64,000 bases of DNA. Origin: Bacteroidaceae bacterium. GTDB lineage: Bacteria; Bacteroidota; Bacteroidia; Bacteroidales; Bacteroidaceae. How positions within the stretch are numbered: position 1 is the first letter of the stretch; every line of letters begins with the position of its first letter. The DNA lies in NCBI GenBank assembly GCA_017379075.1, contig JAFNXL010000050.1:38451-102450 (forward strand), written 5' to 3'. The notes below the pieces were generated by a model. That model saw only the letters and a list, made by a program, of their open reading frames with translations, was not told the DNA's origin and did not search any database. Positions 40,001 to 48,189 of this stretch are shown piece by piece. Made by a program: the position numbers and the translations under genes.

Positions 40001-41893
40001 CAGCTCTTCAATCTCCAGTCTGTAGTACTGGTAAGCAACAGCAGGAGCGGCAGAGAGGTAGAAGTAAGCGGTAGCGATGTTGGCTGCGGGCAGCTGGTCA
40101 GTACCAATGTTTACCTTTTCGTCAATTACCACCCATCCTTCAGCATCGCGTGTAGCAACCGAATCGTTCTCGAAGTTACCAGCATAAAGCTTCCATGACT
40201 TCCAGTTACGGCTGGGATTATTTCCGGTATCGTTACCAGTAATCAGCTTATAGAATGTGGGCTGGATGGCCTCTGAGGTCTTGAACACCACATAGCCGGT
40301 TGCTCCCAGAGCACACCACTTGGTGCCACCGTCACCATCGAACATCCATCCTGGATCCTCGTTGGTACTGAAGCCAGGAGTTCCCTCCAGTGCAGTGTAC
40401 ACCACGTCAATGGCTCCTTCAGTCAGGTCAGAAGCATACTGTTCCATCAGACTGGTAATGAAAGCACCTTCCTGCAGCACTTCTTCTGCGCTGAGCAGAC
40501 CGTTCTCCATCACATAGACATAAGAACCGTTCATAAAGGTGTTATTGGGTTCAATGTTGGTGCTGATGTAAGATTCCAGCAATGCGCGGCCTTCAGCATC
40601 CATGTCGGGGTGTTCGTCCAGATACTTCTGTACGTTTGCCACCATACTCATATAGGTAGAATAGGCATTGGCACTGTTGTTAATCTGGGTCTGCAGATCG
40701 TTCAAGTTTGCCAACAAGCCATCCAGGGCGTGAATGTCTGTACAGCTCTTCAATTCTTCCAAAGCAACCTTGTAAGCCTCAATGAGACTCTTCTGTGCCA
40801 TTACGTCCAGATTGAACTTCTTGTAGTCGTTGTAGTAGTCGTTACACCAGCCAGCAAGAATACCCTCATCACCCCAGGTAAACTCGCCCATCTGCATAAA
40901 ACCTGCATTGTAGATGCTGTTGACTACAATCTTAAAGTAGCGGTATTCTTCCGTTATCTCCTCAGAGGGATTCAGGTAAACTGAATAGTAGTTCTTGTTG
41001 GGAATGATGTCCGGCCCAATATTCTCCTTCTTGTCCAAAAGCACCCAACCTTCAGCATCTTCTTTTGCCTCTTCATCGCTGGCGAAGTTTGCACCATAGA
41101 TTTCCCAGTCTTTCCAGTTACGTCCAGTATAACTTTCAGAATCGTTACCTGTAACCAAACGATAGAATGTGGGTTTCAAAGCAACGCTTGTCTTGAAGAC
41201 CAACCAGTTGGGCAGTGTTCCCGTACCCCACTTTGTGGTAGTATTAGAGTCGATCAAACGTGAAGGACCTTCATTTGCAGTCAGGTCATTCTGGTTAAGC
41301 GTATAAAGAGGATTATAGGAAACAATACGCAAATCGCTGCTGTGTCCGAAACTGAACTCACCCATCTGCATGGCATAATTGGGTTCAATGGCCAGAATTT
41401 CCTCCACCTCAATCTTGAAATAGGTATAGGCTGTGGTCACATTCTCAGAGCAGGTAAAGTCTGCAGGCGCGGTGTTGGCTGCGGGAAGCAGCTCGCCGCC
41501 TCTCACCTTCTCGTCCACCAGAGTCCAAGCTTCAGACTCGCGGGTTGCCTCTTCGTCGCTGGCAAAGTTGGCACCATAGATACGCCAGGTCTTCCAGTTA
41601 CGTCCAGGGAATTTTCCGGTGTCACCACCGGTAATCAGATAATAACTTGAGGGAACTACGGCCTCGGAAGCCTTCATCACGATGTACGCCTCAGTAAATG
41701 AGCCTACACACCATTTGGTTTCGGGCTTTCCGTCAACCAATTTGTCAAAACCCTCGTTTGCAAAACCGGGAGAACCGGCCACTGGGTTTAAAGTGACTTT
41801 CTGTGCCATCAGACCGTCTGCCGCAAAAGTCAATGCAACAGCCGCAACGATGGTACGGAGGCCACTTTTCAAAATTGAAGTAATTTTCTTCAT
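37022..41893 (-). CDS. giant secreted protein with four discoidin-like repeats and sorting tail
   Basis: 1623 residues. Signal peptide to about residue 30 (ending GLMAQ). Four repeats of ~150 residues at roughly 33-182, 190-344, 497-648 and 795-945 share the pattern FD(G)xxxTKWC, a (V/L)TGxDT block, RNWKxWxIYGANF, a W(T/V)xxDEK block and a closing QMGEFxxG; they look like F5/8-type-C (discoidin) sugar-binding modules. After repeats 2, 3 and 4 come helical linkers (FNLDVxAxxSLIxxY, QTQINNSAN) resembling FIVAR modules. Residues ~1178-1330 and ~1450-1570 look like jelly-roll modules (NADFSKGWEHWTGKG). The end (GIFNLSGQRVQKPVKGLY then IINGKKVLVK) is a type-A sorting tail for type IX secretion. 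No catalytic domain seen; it is probably a surface glycan-binding or adhesive protein. Confidence 0.8.
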   Translation of the reverse strand: MKKITSILKSGLRTIVAAVALTFAADGLMAQKVTLNPVAGSPGFANEGFDKLVDGKPETKWCVGSFTEAYIVMKASEAVVPSSYYLITGGDTGKFPGRNWKTWRIYGANFASDEEATRESEAWTLVDEKVRGGELLPAANTAPADFTCSENVTTAYTYFKIEVEEILAIEPNYAMQMGEFSFGHSSDLRIVSYNPLYTLNQNDLTANEGPSRLIDSNTTTKWGTGTLPNWLVFKTSVALKPTFYRLVTGNDSESYTGRNWKDWEIYGANFASDEEAKEDAEGWVLLDKKENIGPDIIPNKNYYSVYLNPSEEITEEYRYFKIVVNSIYNAGFMQMGEFTWGDEGILAGWCNDYYNDYKKFNLDVMAQKSLIEAYKVALEELKSCTDIHALDGLLANLNDLQTQINNSANAYSTYMSMVANVQKYLDEHPDMDAEGRALLESYISTNIEPNNTFMNGSYVYVMENGLLSAEEVLQEGAFITSLMEQYASDLTEGAIDVVYTALEGTPGFSTNEDPGWMFDGDGGTKWCALGATGYVVFKTSEAIQPTFYKLITGNDTGNNPSRNWKSWKLYAGNFENDSVATRDAEGWVVIDEKVNIGTDQLPAANIATAYFYLSAAPAVAYQYYRLEIEELMNGGDRFQMGDMSLFNQANFYTMRQEYTEQYETFNLDVVAQQSLIDEYNKVLRELRSAANVATLATASTRLSELQNQINTSVEKYAEYEAKVAELLEVLGDMSENLQAFFNQYLETNEGAGNLFVNGSYPFIMENRPLSTDQMTKEINYLNYHMDATYRDGLIFLDGSSGFSGEGPEYLFDGNTATKWCGGYNSEGLYLVFKACDVVSPYFYTLVTGGDTQRFPERNWGTWRIYGANFEGDGQAKRDAEAWTLVDEKIDMDQSRLNPANNTASYFGMSTGLVEYQYYKVELECNYQGRTDVVHQMTEMTFGNREEFDEILNGYEEEADAFNLDVVAEQALLDQYDGVVEVLDGAEEMEDLFAKYYAVVLLQQEITASAETYEAYKTTVEDIRAYVEATPMEETEALAFLNNYLNADEAEEGVYPNGVFNTIYDTHVLPADTIKTEIEYVKGLQQAAVQASYLPGADVTLLIPNADFSKGWEHWTGKGYDYQTDGKRYAAEFYDETTDNWELSQTLTGLKNGIYEITINAAFRPSGVATSTNYASTIYANGIHNYVQAVIEDMVTVDQAVDGENCHLSGDVLDLPVTDELGDTIGYVMHGIQSTLCAINSGRHINKVLAVVEDGTLKLGIKSPGTPETGLAGDWTGFGNLKLTYAGTLDEATAALDNVLASQSARANTLLEYASDVVEYTKYPNFGNDIREKLAANNEAIAGTADNAAKLTLVKSYSDLFLEIYEAKKTYLDLVNTAEKLFETWAPNTAMTEEEKGAFMGYYNGVWAGFFDGEYSLQGAKDKKAEMLETYPAYFYLKADYEPNSVAVTETAPFTYHMEVTGDDPYLGFIGLIETLPNQDYVIAFEYMLDKEITDGRTYFANPGLSSVQYNSYGTLAAASEWTKYYIDVRQAYADWGWGKGTDHWFRWDLSEEGTGFVLDVRHIRVITRAQMEAEGGSTGIGDIVTSDKVQNGKLQGIFNLSGQRVQKPVKGLYIINGKKVLVK

Positions 41894-41947
41894 TGTTTTG
41901 AATTTTTGGTTAATAATTAATTTAGTATATAAAAGTTTTCTTTTTCG

Positions 41948-44900
41948 TTATTTGACAAATATTTTCTTTCCGTTCTGGATATAGATGCCGCGTACGCTCT
42001 GTTGCACAGGACGTCCAAGGAGGTCGAATGTCCTCTGGTTTCCATCCGTCTTTTCTGACGGAGCCGAAACGATGCCCGTGCCCACACCTTCCAGGAAGAA
42101 GTCGTAGGGCATATAGTTTGTGGCGCCCAACAGGTCTTCGCCATTGCGTTCGTCAATCAACACCCATCGCATGTCATCCGGTTCAGTGAGGGGGAAGGCA
42201 CTGCCGTACAGTTTCCACACCATGGGGTTTCGTCCCGGATTGTTTTTGGTGTCGTTGGCGGTATAAATGCGGTATCCTATTATCTGCACAGAGGCTTTTG
42301 CGTCAAAGATGAAGTAGGCAGGTTCTTCAAAGCGTCCACACCACTTGGTGCTTGTCTTGTTGTCAGTCAGGTTTTTCCAGCCTTCTCCGTTATAATACTG
42401 ACATTCGCCCTTGGTTACGGTTAGCGAACTTATCTCCTCCTCATTCGTACCGAGCAGGTCAAACTCAGATACCTGTGCGGTGGTACCGTCCTTTATGCGT
42501 TCTACTACCCACAGATAATAGCGGTACTTCTGAATGTTGGGATTCTTGTTGGTGTACATTCCGTCCGCTTCCGCATACACTTTGGCATGCGAGGAGAATG
42601 GAACGGGCCATGCGTCCACTGTCTTTTCTGCACTGTTTCCCCAAGGCAGATTCTGCCGCCAAGTGCCCGGCGCACAATCGTTCAGCAACCAGCACAACTC
42701 ACCGCCAGAAACCTGTGCTTCGTCTACCGGGTTTCCTTGTCCGCTGCTAAGCAAGTCATAGCAGTTCTCCATCTGCAAAGTGGTGGCATTGGCCATAAGA
42801 TGCGCCTTCTTCTGATTGAGCGAAGTGCCTATGTTATAACAGTTTTTCAAGGTGGCGTTCTTGGCAAAGCCCAACAGGGCACCGGCCTTTCCGCCACCCT
42901 GCACCTGTCCGGTATTGAAGCAGTCATGCATTTGCACACTCACGCTTGGTGCCGCGCCCACCAGTCCGCCGCAGTAGTCGCCCGAAGCCGTTGCCTTGCC
43001 ACCGAAACCACAGTTCTTTACCGTTGCTCCGCCTCCGCGCACCGCGCCAATCAGTCCGCCCACATATTTTGTTCCAGAAACACTGCAGGTGGAATCAAGA
43101 TACACATTGCTGACCACAGCTCCATCCACCACACCGAAGAGGCCGACAAAGTTGTCGCCCTTCTGTACCAGGTTGCTGATGGTATACTCAAGGCCATCAA
43201 ACGTCCCCTTAAACTGATGATCCAAGGTGCCGATGGGCAGGAACTCTCCGCCATAAAGACTCATGTCGATGTCCTTTGTCAGCACAATGTCGATGTCCGT
43301 CTCTCCGGCGGCAACCATCTGACTGACAGCGGCCAGTTCTCTGGCAGAACCCACCAGATAAGCTCCGTCAGCAAAGATTGGCTGGTTATAGCCCAACTTC
43401 TTGTCCATCCACAATACACGACCTTTTACATAGTCGCGCACCACGTCCACTTCGGCATCCCATGAGCCCCATACCTGTGGGTTACAATGTACTTTTTGGA
43501 GCAGGTAGGGCCAACGGAGATGGTTCAGGCGTGCCGACGCGCTGACCCGTTGGCGAAGCGAATCTACGTATGCGCCAATTTCTTCGGCATTGAAATGTCC
43601 CTCATCGCGGAGCGTTGCCCAGATGTCGCGAAGTTGTTGCCACGCTTCGGGGTCGGACAAGACCCTATCCATCACGCTGTTCCATCTGCCGGCACATCTG
43701 ACCTTGTAAGTCCATTCCTCGCGTTCGTTCCCGGGAAATACGTTATAGTCGTTGTCCAGCGCCAGGTCGTTGTCCCAAACGGGGCCGGTATAGATAAGGG
43801 GATCCATACGTTCCTTCCACATATAAACTTGCCAAAACATGTCGGTGTTTCCGCTGAATTCATTGGCCAGAAAATACTTCAGGAACGATTCCAGATCCAG
43901 ATGGGTGCGGTATCCCAATGACGGATGGGTATAGTACTGGCCGAACAGGCGGTTCTCCATTTCATTGAAGTACGATGTTATATAGCTAAGCTGTTCGGGG
44001 ACAATCTCATCATCTTCGGGCGAATGAACCGTAATGGGATTGCCGTGCGAGGACGTAAAATTGACAGGGTCACTGGATGCATAGCCGTTCATCTCGAAAA
44101 GATAGCCACCGGTCAGCAACTCGCCTTCGGTATCGGAAGGCATCATTTCCGTAATGTTGATTCGGTTGGGATCGGAACCCAACCAGTCGGTCAGCTGATA
44201 CGTTCCGCGATATTCGCCATTAAGCAACAAATCCACGTTTCGGCAGAAAGGGGTAAAGGTCATTCCCACACGACGGCTCACTTCAAAAGCCACATTGTTG
44301 CGGATAAGTGTCTTGTCGCCAAAGTTGTTAATCAACGTCCATTTCTTTGCCTTGGCGGGCGACTCGTCATTGGCGCTTCCCTTGAAAATGCGGTGGCTTT
44401 TGCCATCGTTTATCTTGAAACGGTAAGGTTTGTTCTCATGCGAGGCCGAGAAGTTGCCTCTCACCCTCACCAATATGGGCCACTCCTGCACCAGCGTACC
44501 CTGTTCATAGAGCAAGGTTATGCGGGCATCAAAATCCTGTTTCTTATTCTGAGGCACCTTGTCATCCTTGACATGTATGCTTACCGTGGGCAGACCCGTA
44601 ACCTGATAGAAACGACTGTCGTCCCCGGCTCCAGCATATCCGTAAAAAGCAAGCTCGGCAACGGAGCAATGCTTGGCGGCCGGACCTACAAATCTTACAT
44701 ACCGAACACCACGGCTCACCTGTATGTTGTAATAGGTCATGAAACCACCTATGGGTTCTTCCTGAATCATATACAGGGGAATGGCGTCCATGAAGGAAGG
44801 GTCGTTCGCTCCTTCCAGGACACCCATCATCATGGTTCCGGAAGCATTCTTTCGCGGCAAGACGCCAATCTTCGTGATGACATGGGGCGCGCCCAAATCC

Positions 44901-45127
44901 AGACCAACCCAACCCATGCTTTGGCGCGATGCCGCATAATATGTGTTTTCATCGCCGTCAAAAGCACATTCCGGACCGTTGTTCTTTGATGTGGTGCCGC
45001 TGTTACTGAAATCGTAATAGGGAGAAGCGCCCATTGCCTGTCCATGAAGTTGGGTGCTTTGCGCCCTAACTGTCTGCACAAGACAAAGGATTACAATGAG
45101 TAGAATATATTTCTGCCTTACTAACAT
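41948..45127 (-). CDS. secreted CotH-kinase-like protein with discoidin, GLUG and sorting-tail domains
   Basis: 1059 residues. Signal peptide (ILLIVILCLVQTVRA). Residues ~30-175: discoidin-like domain (ECAFDGDENTYYAASRQSMGWVG-type). About 185-590: CotH domain (KKWTLINNFGDKTLIRNNVAFE, VDLLLNGEYRGTYQLTD, LLTGGYLFEMNGY, TGPVWDNDLALDND). About 650-790: GLUG-like beta repeats (VGLFGVVDGAVVSNVYLDS, YVGGLIGAVRGG). About 900-1010: a second discoidin-like domain (NKTSTKWCGRFEEPAYFIFDA). Final ~30 residues: sorting tail (RTFDLLGRPVQQSVRGIY). CotH proteins resemble atypical kinases; in spore coats they phosphorylate proteins, but a role on Bacteroidetes surfaces is not established. First of the minus-strand set, 54 bp ahead of the 1623-residue gene. 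Confidence 0.85.
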   Translation of the reverse strand: MLVRQKYILLIVILCLVQTVRAQSTQLHGQAMGASPYYDFSNSGTTSKNNGPECAFDGDENTYYAASRQSMGWVGLDLGAPHVITKIGVLPRKNASGTMMMGVLEGANDPSFMDAIPLYMIQEEPIGGFMTYYNIQVSRGVRYVRFVGPAAKHCSVAELAFYGYAGAGDDSRFYQVTGLPTVSIHVKDDKVPQNKKQDFDARITLLYEQGTLVQEWPILVRVRGNFSASHENKPYRFKINDGKSHRIFKGSANDESPAKAKKWTLINNFGDKTLIRNNVAFEVSRRVGMTFTPFCRNVDLLLNGEYRGTYQLTDWLGSDPNRINITEMMPSDTEGELLTGGYLFEMNGYASSDPVNFTSSHGNPITVHSPEDDEIVPEQLSYITSYFNEMENRLFGQYYTHPSLGYRTHLDLESFLKYFLANEFSGNTDMFWQVYMWKERMDPLIYTGPVWDNDLALDNDYNVFPGNEREEWTYKVRCAGRWNSVMDRVLSDPEAWQQLRDIWATLRDEGHFNAEEIGAYVDSLRQRVSASARLNHLRWPYLLQKVHCNPQVWGSWDAEVDVVRDYVKGRVLWMDKKLGYNQPIFADGAYLVGSARELAAVSQMVAAGETDIDIVLTKDIDMSLYGGEFLPIGTLDHQFKGTFDGLEYTISNLVQKGDNFVGLFGVVDGAVVSNVYLDSTCSVSGTKYVGGLIGAVRGGGATVKNCGFGGKATASGDYCGGLVGAAPSVSVQMHDCFNTGQVQGGGKAGALLGFAKNATLKNCYNIGTSLNQKKAHLMANATTLQMENCYDLLSSGQGNPVDEAQVSGGELCWLLNDCAPGTWRQNLPWGNSAEKTVDAWPVPFSSHAKVYAEADGMYTNKNPNIQKYRYYLWVVERIKDGTTAQVSEFDLLGTNEEEISSLTVTKGECQYYNGEGWKNLTDNKTSTKWCGRFEEPAYFIFDAKASVQIIGYRIYTANDTKNNPGRNPMVWKLYGSAFPLTEPDDMRWVLIDERNGEDLLGATNYMPYDFFLEGVGTGIVSAPSEKTDGNQRTFDLLGRPVQQSVRGIYIQNGKKIFVK

Positions 45128-45226
45128 TTACCTGTTGAAGTATTTGATATGCCTAAATTTACCTCATTCTCTACAAGTCTGGTCATGCATCTCAGCGCAA
45201 GTAGTAATTATTTAAGGTACAAATTT

Positions 45227-45314
45227 AAAAAAAAAAAACGATTCCACCAAATTATTTTACCGGAAATACATGTAAAAAAAAAAAACGATTCCACCAAATT
45301 ATTTTACCGGAAAT
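45227..45314. repeat. 41-bp direct repeat in two copies ahead of the second GH92 gene
   Basis: Copy 1 at 45227-45267 and copy 2 at 45274-45314 are identical: twelve A residues, then CGATTCCACCAAATTATTTT and ACCGGAAAT. Period 47 bp. They lie between the divergent CotH-type and GH92 genes, directly upstream of the GH92 -7 box, which suggests operator sites. Confidence 0.8.
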
Positions 45315-45320
45315 TTTTAA

Positions 45321-45328
45321 TACATTTG
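45321..45328 (+). promoter_or_regulatory. -7 box of the second GH92 gene
   Basis: TACATTTG, 7 bp after the second copy of the 41-bp direct repeat. The leader to the ATG is about 75 nt. No TTTG at the -33 position, as for activator-dependent promoters. Confidence 0.5.
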
Positions 45329-45409
45329 CATTTGGAATATTAAGTTTTCAGGCATGACAATATATTTAAAAATAAAAAATAAATCATTATAAGTAAAAAG
45401 AATAATTGT

Positions 45410-47695
45410 ATGTTGAACCGTAAGTCTCTCCTTTTTGTTACATTTCTTGGGGGCACTCTTTTTGCCCAGGCGAGTAACAACTATGCCGACTATGTAAGCA
45501 CGTTAGTGGGCACAGACTCCAATTTTGAGTTATCAACCGGTAACACCTACCCTGCCACCGCCATGCCTTGGGGCATGAACTTCTGGACACCCCAGACCGG
45601 AAAGATGGGAGAAGGATGGATATACAGCTATAATGCCAACCGTATCCGGGGATTCAAACAAACCCACCAGCCAAGCCCGTGGATGAACGACTATGGACAG
45701 TTTGCACTTATGCCCACCACCGGCAATCCTGTTTTCCGCGAGGACGACCGCGCCAGTTTCTTCAACCACAAGGCAGAGACTGCCCTTCCTTATTATTATC
45801 AGGTCTACCTGGCCGACTATGACATCAATACGGAGTTGGTACCCACAGAGCGTGCAGCCATGTTCCGTTTTACTTTTCCCGAGAACAAGAACTCGTGCGT
45901 AGTAATTGATGCGCTTGACAACGGCTCCTCTGTTACCATTATTCCATCTGAACAAAAGATTGTGGGATACTCAACCAAAAACAGCGGTGGTGTGACAGGC
46001 AACTTCAAGAACTATTTTGTCATAGTCTTCGACAAGCCCTTTACCTATACCGCCGCAGTGCCCAACGGCGATATCCGCACAAACGACCTTGAAGCCACTT
46101 GCAACCATGCCGGAGGCATCATTGGCTTTGCCACCGGGAAGGGCGAACGGGTACATGCCCGTGTGGCCTCATCCTTCATAAGCATTGAACAGGCCGAACT
46201 GAATCTGAAGGAACTGGGAGAGATGAACTTTGAACAGTTGAAACAGAAAGGCCGCAACCGCTGGAACGAGGTGTTGGGGCGCATTCAGGTGGAAAGCGCC
46301 GATGTGAACGAACTGCGCACCTTCTACAGTTGTCTGTATCGCAGCACACTTTTCCCCAGAATGTTCTACGAATACGATGCTCAGGGCAACATCGTACACT
46401 ACAGTCCGCATACCGGCAACGTTGAACCTGGCTACTTTTTCACTGACACTGGCTTCTGGGATTCTTTCCGTGCAGAAATGCCACTCATCAACCTCATATA
46501 TCCCGAAATGGCAGAAAAAATGCAGGAAGGATTCTTCAATGCCTACAAGGAAAGCGGCTTTTATCCCGAATGGGCCACACCAGGACACCGCGACTGCATG
46601 GTGGGCAACAACTCGGCCTCTGTTGTGGCCGACGCATATGTCAAGGGCATTATAAAAAAGAATGTAGAGGACATTTACAAGGCACTGCTCCACGACGCGA
46701 ATGCCGTACACTCCACAGTAGGCTCCTCGGGCCGTACCGCCTACAAGGAATACAACCAATTGGGCTATGTCCCCTCAGATGTTGTCGGACAAAGCGCGTC
46801 GCGGACATTGGAGTATGCATACGACGACTGGTGTATCTATCAGATGGGAAAGAAACTGGGACGTCCCGCCAACGAGACAGACATATACAAGCAACGCAGC
46901 CAGAACTACAAGAACATATTCCATCCCAAATACGGAATGATGAGCGGACGTGACTCTAAAGGCAATTTCCCCGAGAACTTCAAACCCGATGCATGGTGGG
47001 GACCCTTTACCGAAGGAAACAGCTGGCATTGGACATGGTGTGTGTTCCACGACATTCGCGGACTCATAAATCTGATGGGAGGGGAGCAGGCCTTCTTAAA
47101 CAAGCTTGATGCCGTCTTCACCACACCACCCACATTCGGCGGAAACGTGGATACACGCAAGCAACTCATCCATGAAATGCGCGAGATGCAGGTTGTCAAT
47201 ATGGGGCAATATGCCCACGGCAATCAGCCCATCCAACACATGATTTACCTATACAACTTTGCCGGACAGCCCTGGAAAACACAATATTGGGTCCGTGAGG
47301 TTATGCGACGCCTTTACAACCCCACGCCCGACGGTTATTGCGGTGACGAGGACAACGGCCAGACCTCAGCCTGGTATGTAATGTCTTCGCTTGGTTTCTA
47401 CTCCGTTTGTCCAGCCACGGATCAGTATGTGCTTGGCGCTCCTCTTTACAAGAAAGCTAAGGTAAACCTGGCCAACGGAAAAACCATTGAGCTGACCGCT
47501 CCCGACAACAGCGACGAAAACCGCTATGTACAGTCGCTCAAAATTAACGGAAAGGCCTATGACAAGAACTACTTTACCCATGAGCTGCTGCTGAGAGGCG
47601 CAAAGCTCCAGTACCAGATGAGCGACAAGCCCAACACAAACCGAGGTACGCAGGCATCGGCCTATCCTTATTCATTCTCCGACAAGGACGAGTAG
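45410..47695 (+). CDS. GH92 family alpha-mannosidase (second copy)
   Basis: 761 residues with a signal peptide (MLNRKSLLFVTFLGGTLFAQA). Same domain order as the GH92 at 31170, and the two are similar throughout, for example STGNTYPATAMPWGMNFWTP, PGHRDCMVGNNSASVVADAY, FTEGNSWHWTWCVFHD and GDEDNGQ at 645-651. They are paralogues that may differ in linkage preference. It is monocistronic, with direct-repeat operators upstream, and diverges from the CotH-type gene. An in-frame remnant of a fibronectin-III-like domain follows its TAG stop. Confidence 0.96.
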   Translation: MLNRKSLLFVTFLGGTLFAQASNNYADYVSTLVGTDSNFELSTGNTYPATAMPWGMNFWTPQTGKMGEGWIYSYNANRIRGFKQTHQPSPWMNDYGQFALMPTTGNPVFREDDRASFFNHKAETALPYYYQVYLADYDINTELVPTERAAMFRFTFPENKNSCVVIDALDNGSSVTIIPSEQKIVGYSTKNSGGVTGNFKNYFVIVFDKPFTYTAAVPNGDIRTNDLEATCNHAGGIIGFATGKGERVHARVASSFISIEQAELNLKELGEMNFEQLKQKGRNRWNEVLGRIQVESADVNELRTFYSCLYRSTLFPRMFYEYDAQGNIVHYSPHTGNVEPGYFFTDTGFWDSFRAEMPLINLIYPEMAEKMQEGFFNAYKESGFYPEWATPGHRDCMVGNNSASVVADAYVKGIIKKNVEDIYKALLHDANAVHSTVGSSGRTAYKEYNQLGYVPSDVVGQSASRTLEYAYDDWCIYQMGKKLGRPANETDIYKQRSQNYKNIFHPKYGMMSGRDSKGNFPENFKPDAWWGPFTEGNSWHWTWCVFHDIRGLINLMGGEQAFLNKLDAVFTTPPTFGGNVDTRKQLIHEMREMQVVNMGQYAHGNQPIQHMIYLYNFAGQPWKTQYWVREVMRRLYNPTPDGYCGDEDNGQTSAWYVMSSLGFYSVCPATDQYVLGAPLYKKAKVNLANGKTIELTAPDNSDENRYVQSLKINGKAYDKNYFTHELLLRGAKLQYQMSDKPNTNRGTQASAYPYSFSDKDE

Positions 47696-47821
47696 CCGCA
47701 ATCATATTACCCCATTTTAAACTATGGATTCTTTGACAGCGAACAAACCTATTATGTATCCGTTCAGCCTTTCAATGAAAAAGGATTAGGAAAAATGTCA
47801 AAAATAATAAAAGTTGAATAA
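47696..47821 (+). pseudogene. remnant of a fibronectin-III-like C-terminus, in frame behind GH92 stop
   Basis: Directly after the GH92 TAG stop the same frame stays open for 41 codons to TAA at 47819-47821. The translation contains SEQTYYVSVQPFNEKGLG and ends in KMSKIIKVE, the last strands of a fibronectin type III domain as found at the C-terminus of many Bacteroidetes glycosidases. There is no start codon in a sensible place. Most likely the tail of a deleted glycosidase gene; readthrough of the TAG is an alternative. Confidence 0.55.
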
Positions 47822-47827
47822 GGCCCT

Positions 47828-47866
47828 ACTCCAATATGCCAAATGGTATTCCATGGGTATTGGAGT
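47828..47866 (+). other. hairpin downstream of the second GH92 gene
   Basis: ACTCCAATA (47828-47836) pairs with TATTGGAGT (47858-47866), with an inner CCA/TGG pair; followed by TCTT only, so termination would be weak. Confidence 0.5.
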
Positions 47867-47991
47867 TCTTGCATGTCCGACACTACCGACAAAACGGATT
47901 TAACAAAAACGCAGAAGAATCCGCAAAAAGCCGAAAGACACATTAAGCCCTGATTAACAGTATATTGCATTTACAATTTATTTTCATTAAA

Positions 47992-48095
47992 ATGTAAACG
48001 TGTTTACATCGTTATGTAAATGCGTTTACATAGTTAGGTAAATGGATTTACACAACGATGTAAATCCACTTACACTGAAATGTAAATTCGCGGCC
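47992..48095. repeat. ATGTAAA-N4-TTTACAT units at exactly 22-bp period
   Basis: Units start at 47992, 48014, 48036, 48058 and a half unit at 48080. Units 1 and 2 are perfect 18-bp dyads (ATGTAAA, four bases, TTTACAT) with 4-bp spacers; units 3 and 4 are decayed (GGTAAAT..TTACAC). It lies in the 494-bp gap between GH92 and the convergent NamZ-like gene. Confidence 0.85.
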
Positions 48096-48189
48096 TGCGT
48101 ACTGCCCCAGCAGACACACAGGCAATCAGGGAATCTTTCAGCCCAAAGTAATCTTTTGGGAGCAATGGAAGAGATTTATATGTAAAGAT

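Noticed and set aside
38276-40198. Long open frames opposite the 1623-residue gene (for example 407 and 218 codons)
   Set aside because: They are shadows of the repetitive discoidin-coding strand; no signal, domain or start context supports them.
45227-45314. Insertion-sequence ends flanking the duplicated block
   Set aside because: The copies are direct, only 41 bp, and lie at a promoter; no transposase or inverted ends are present.
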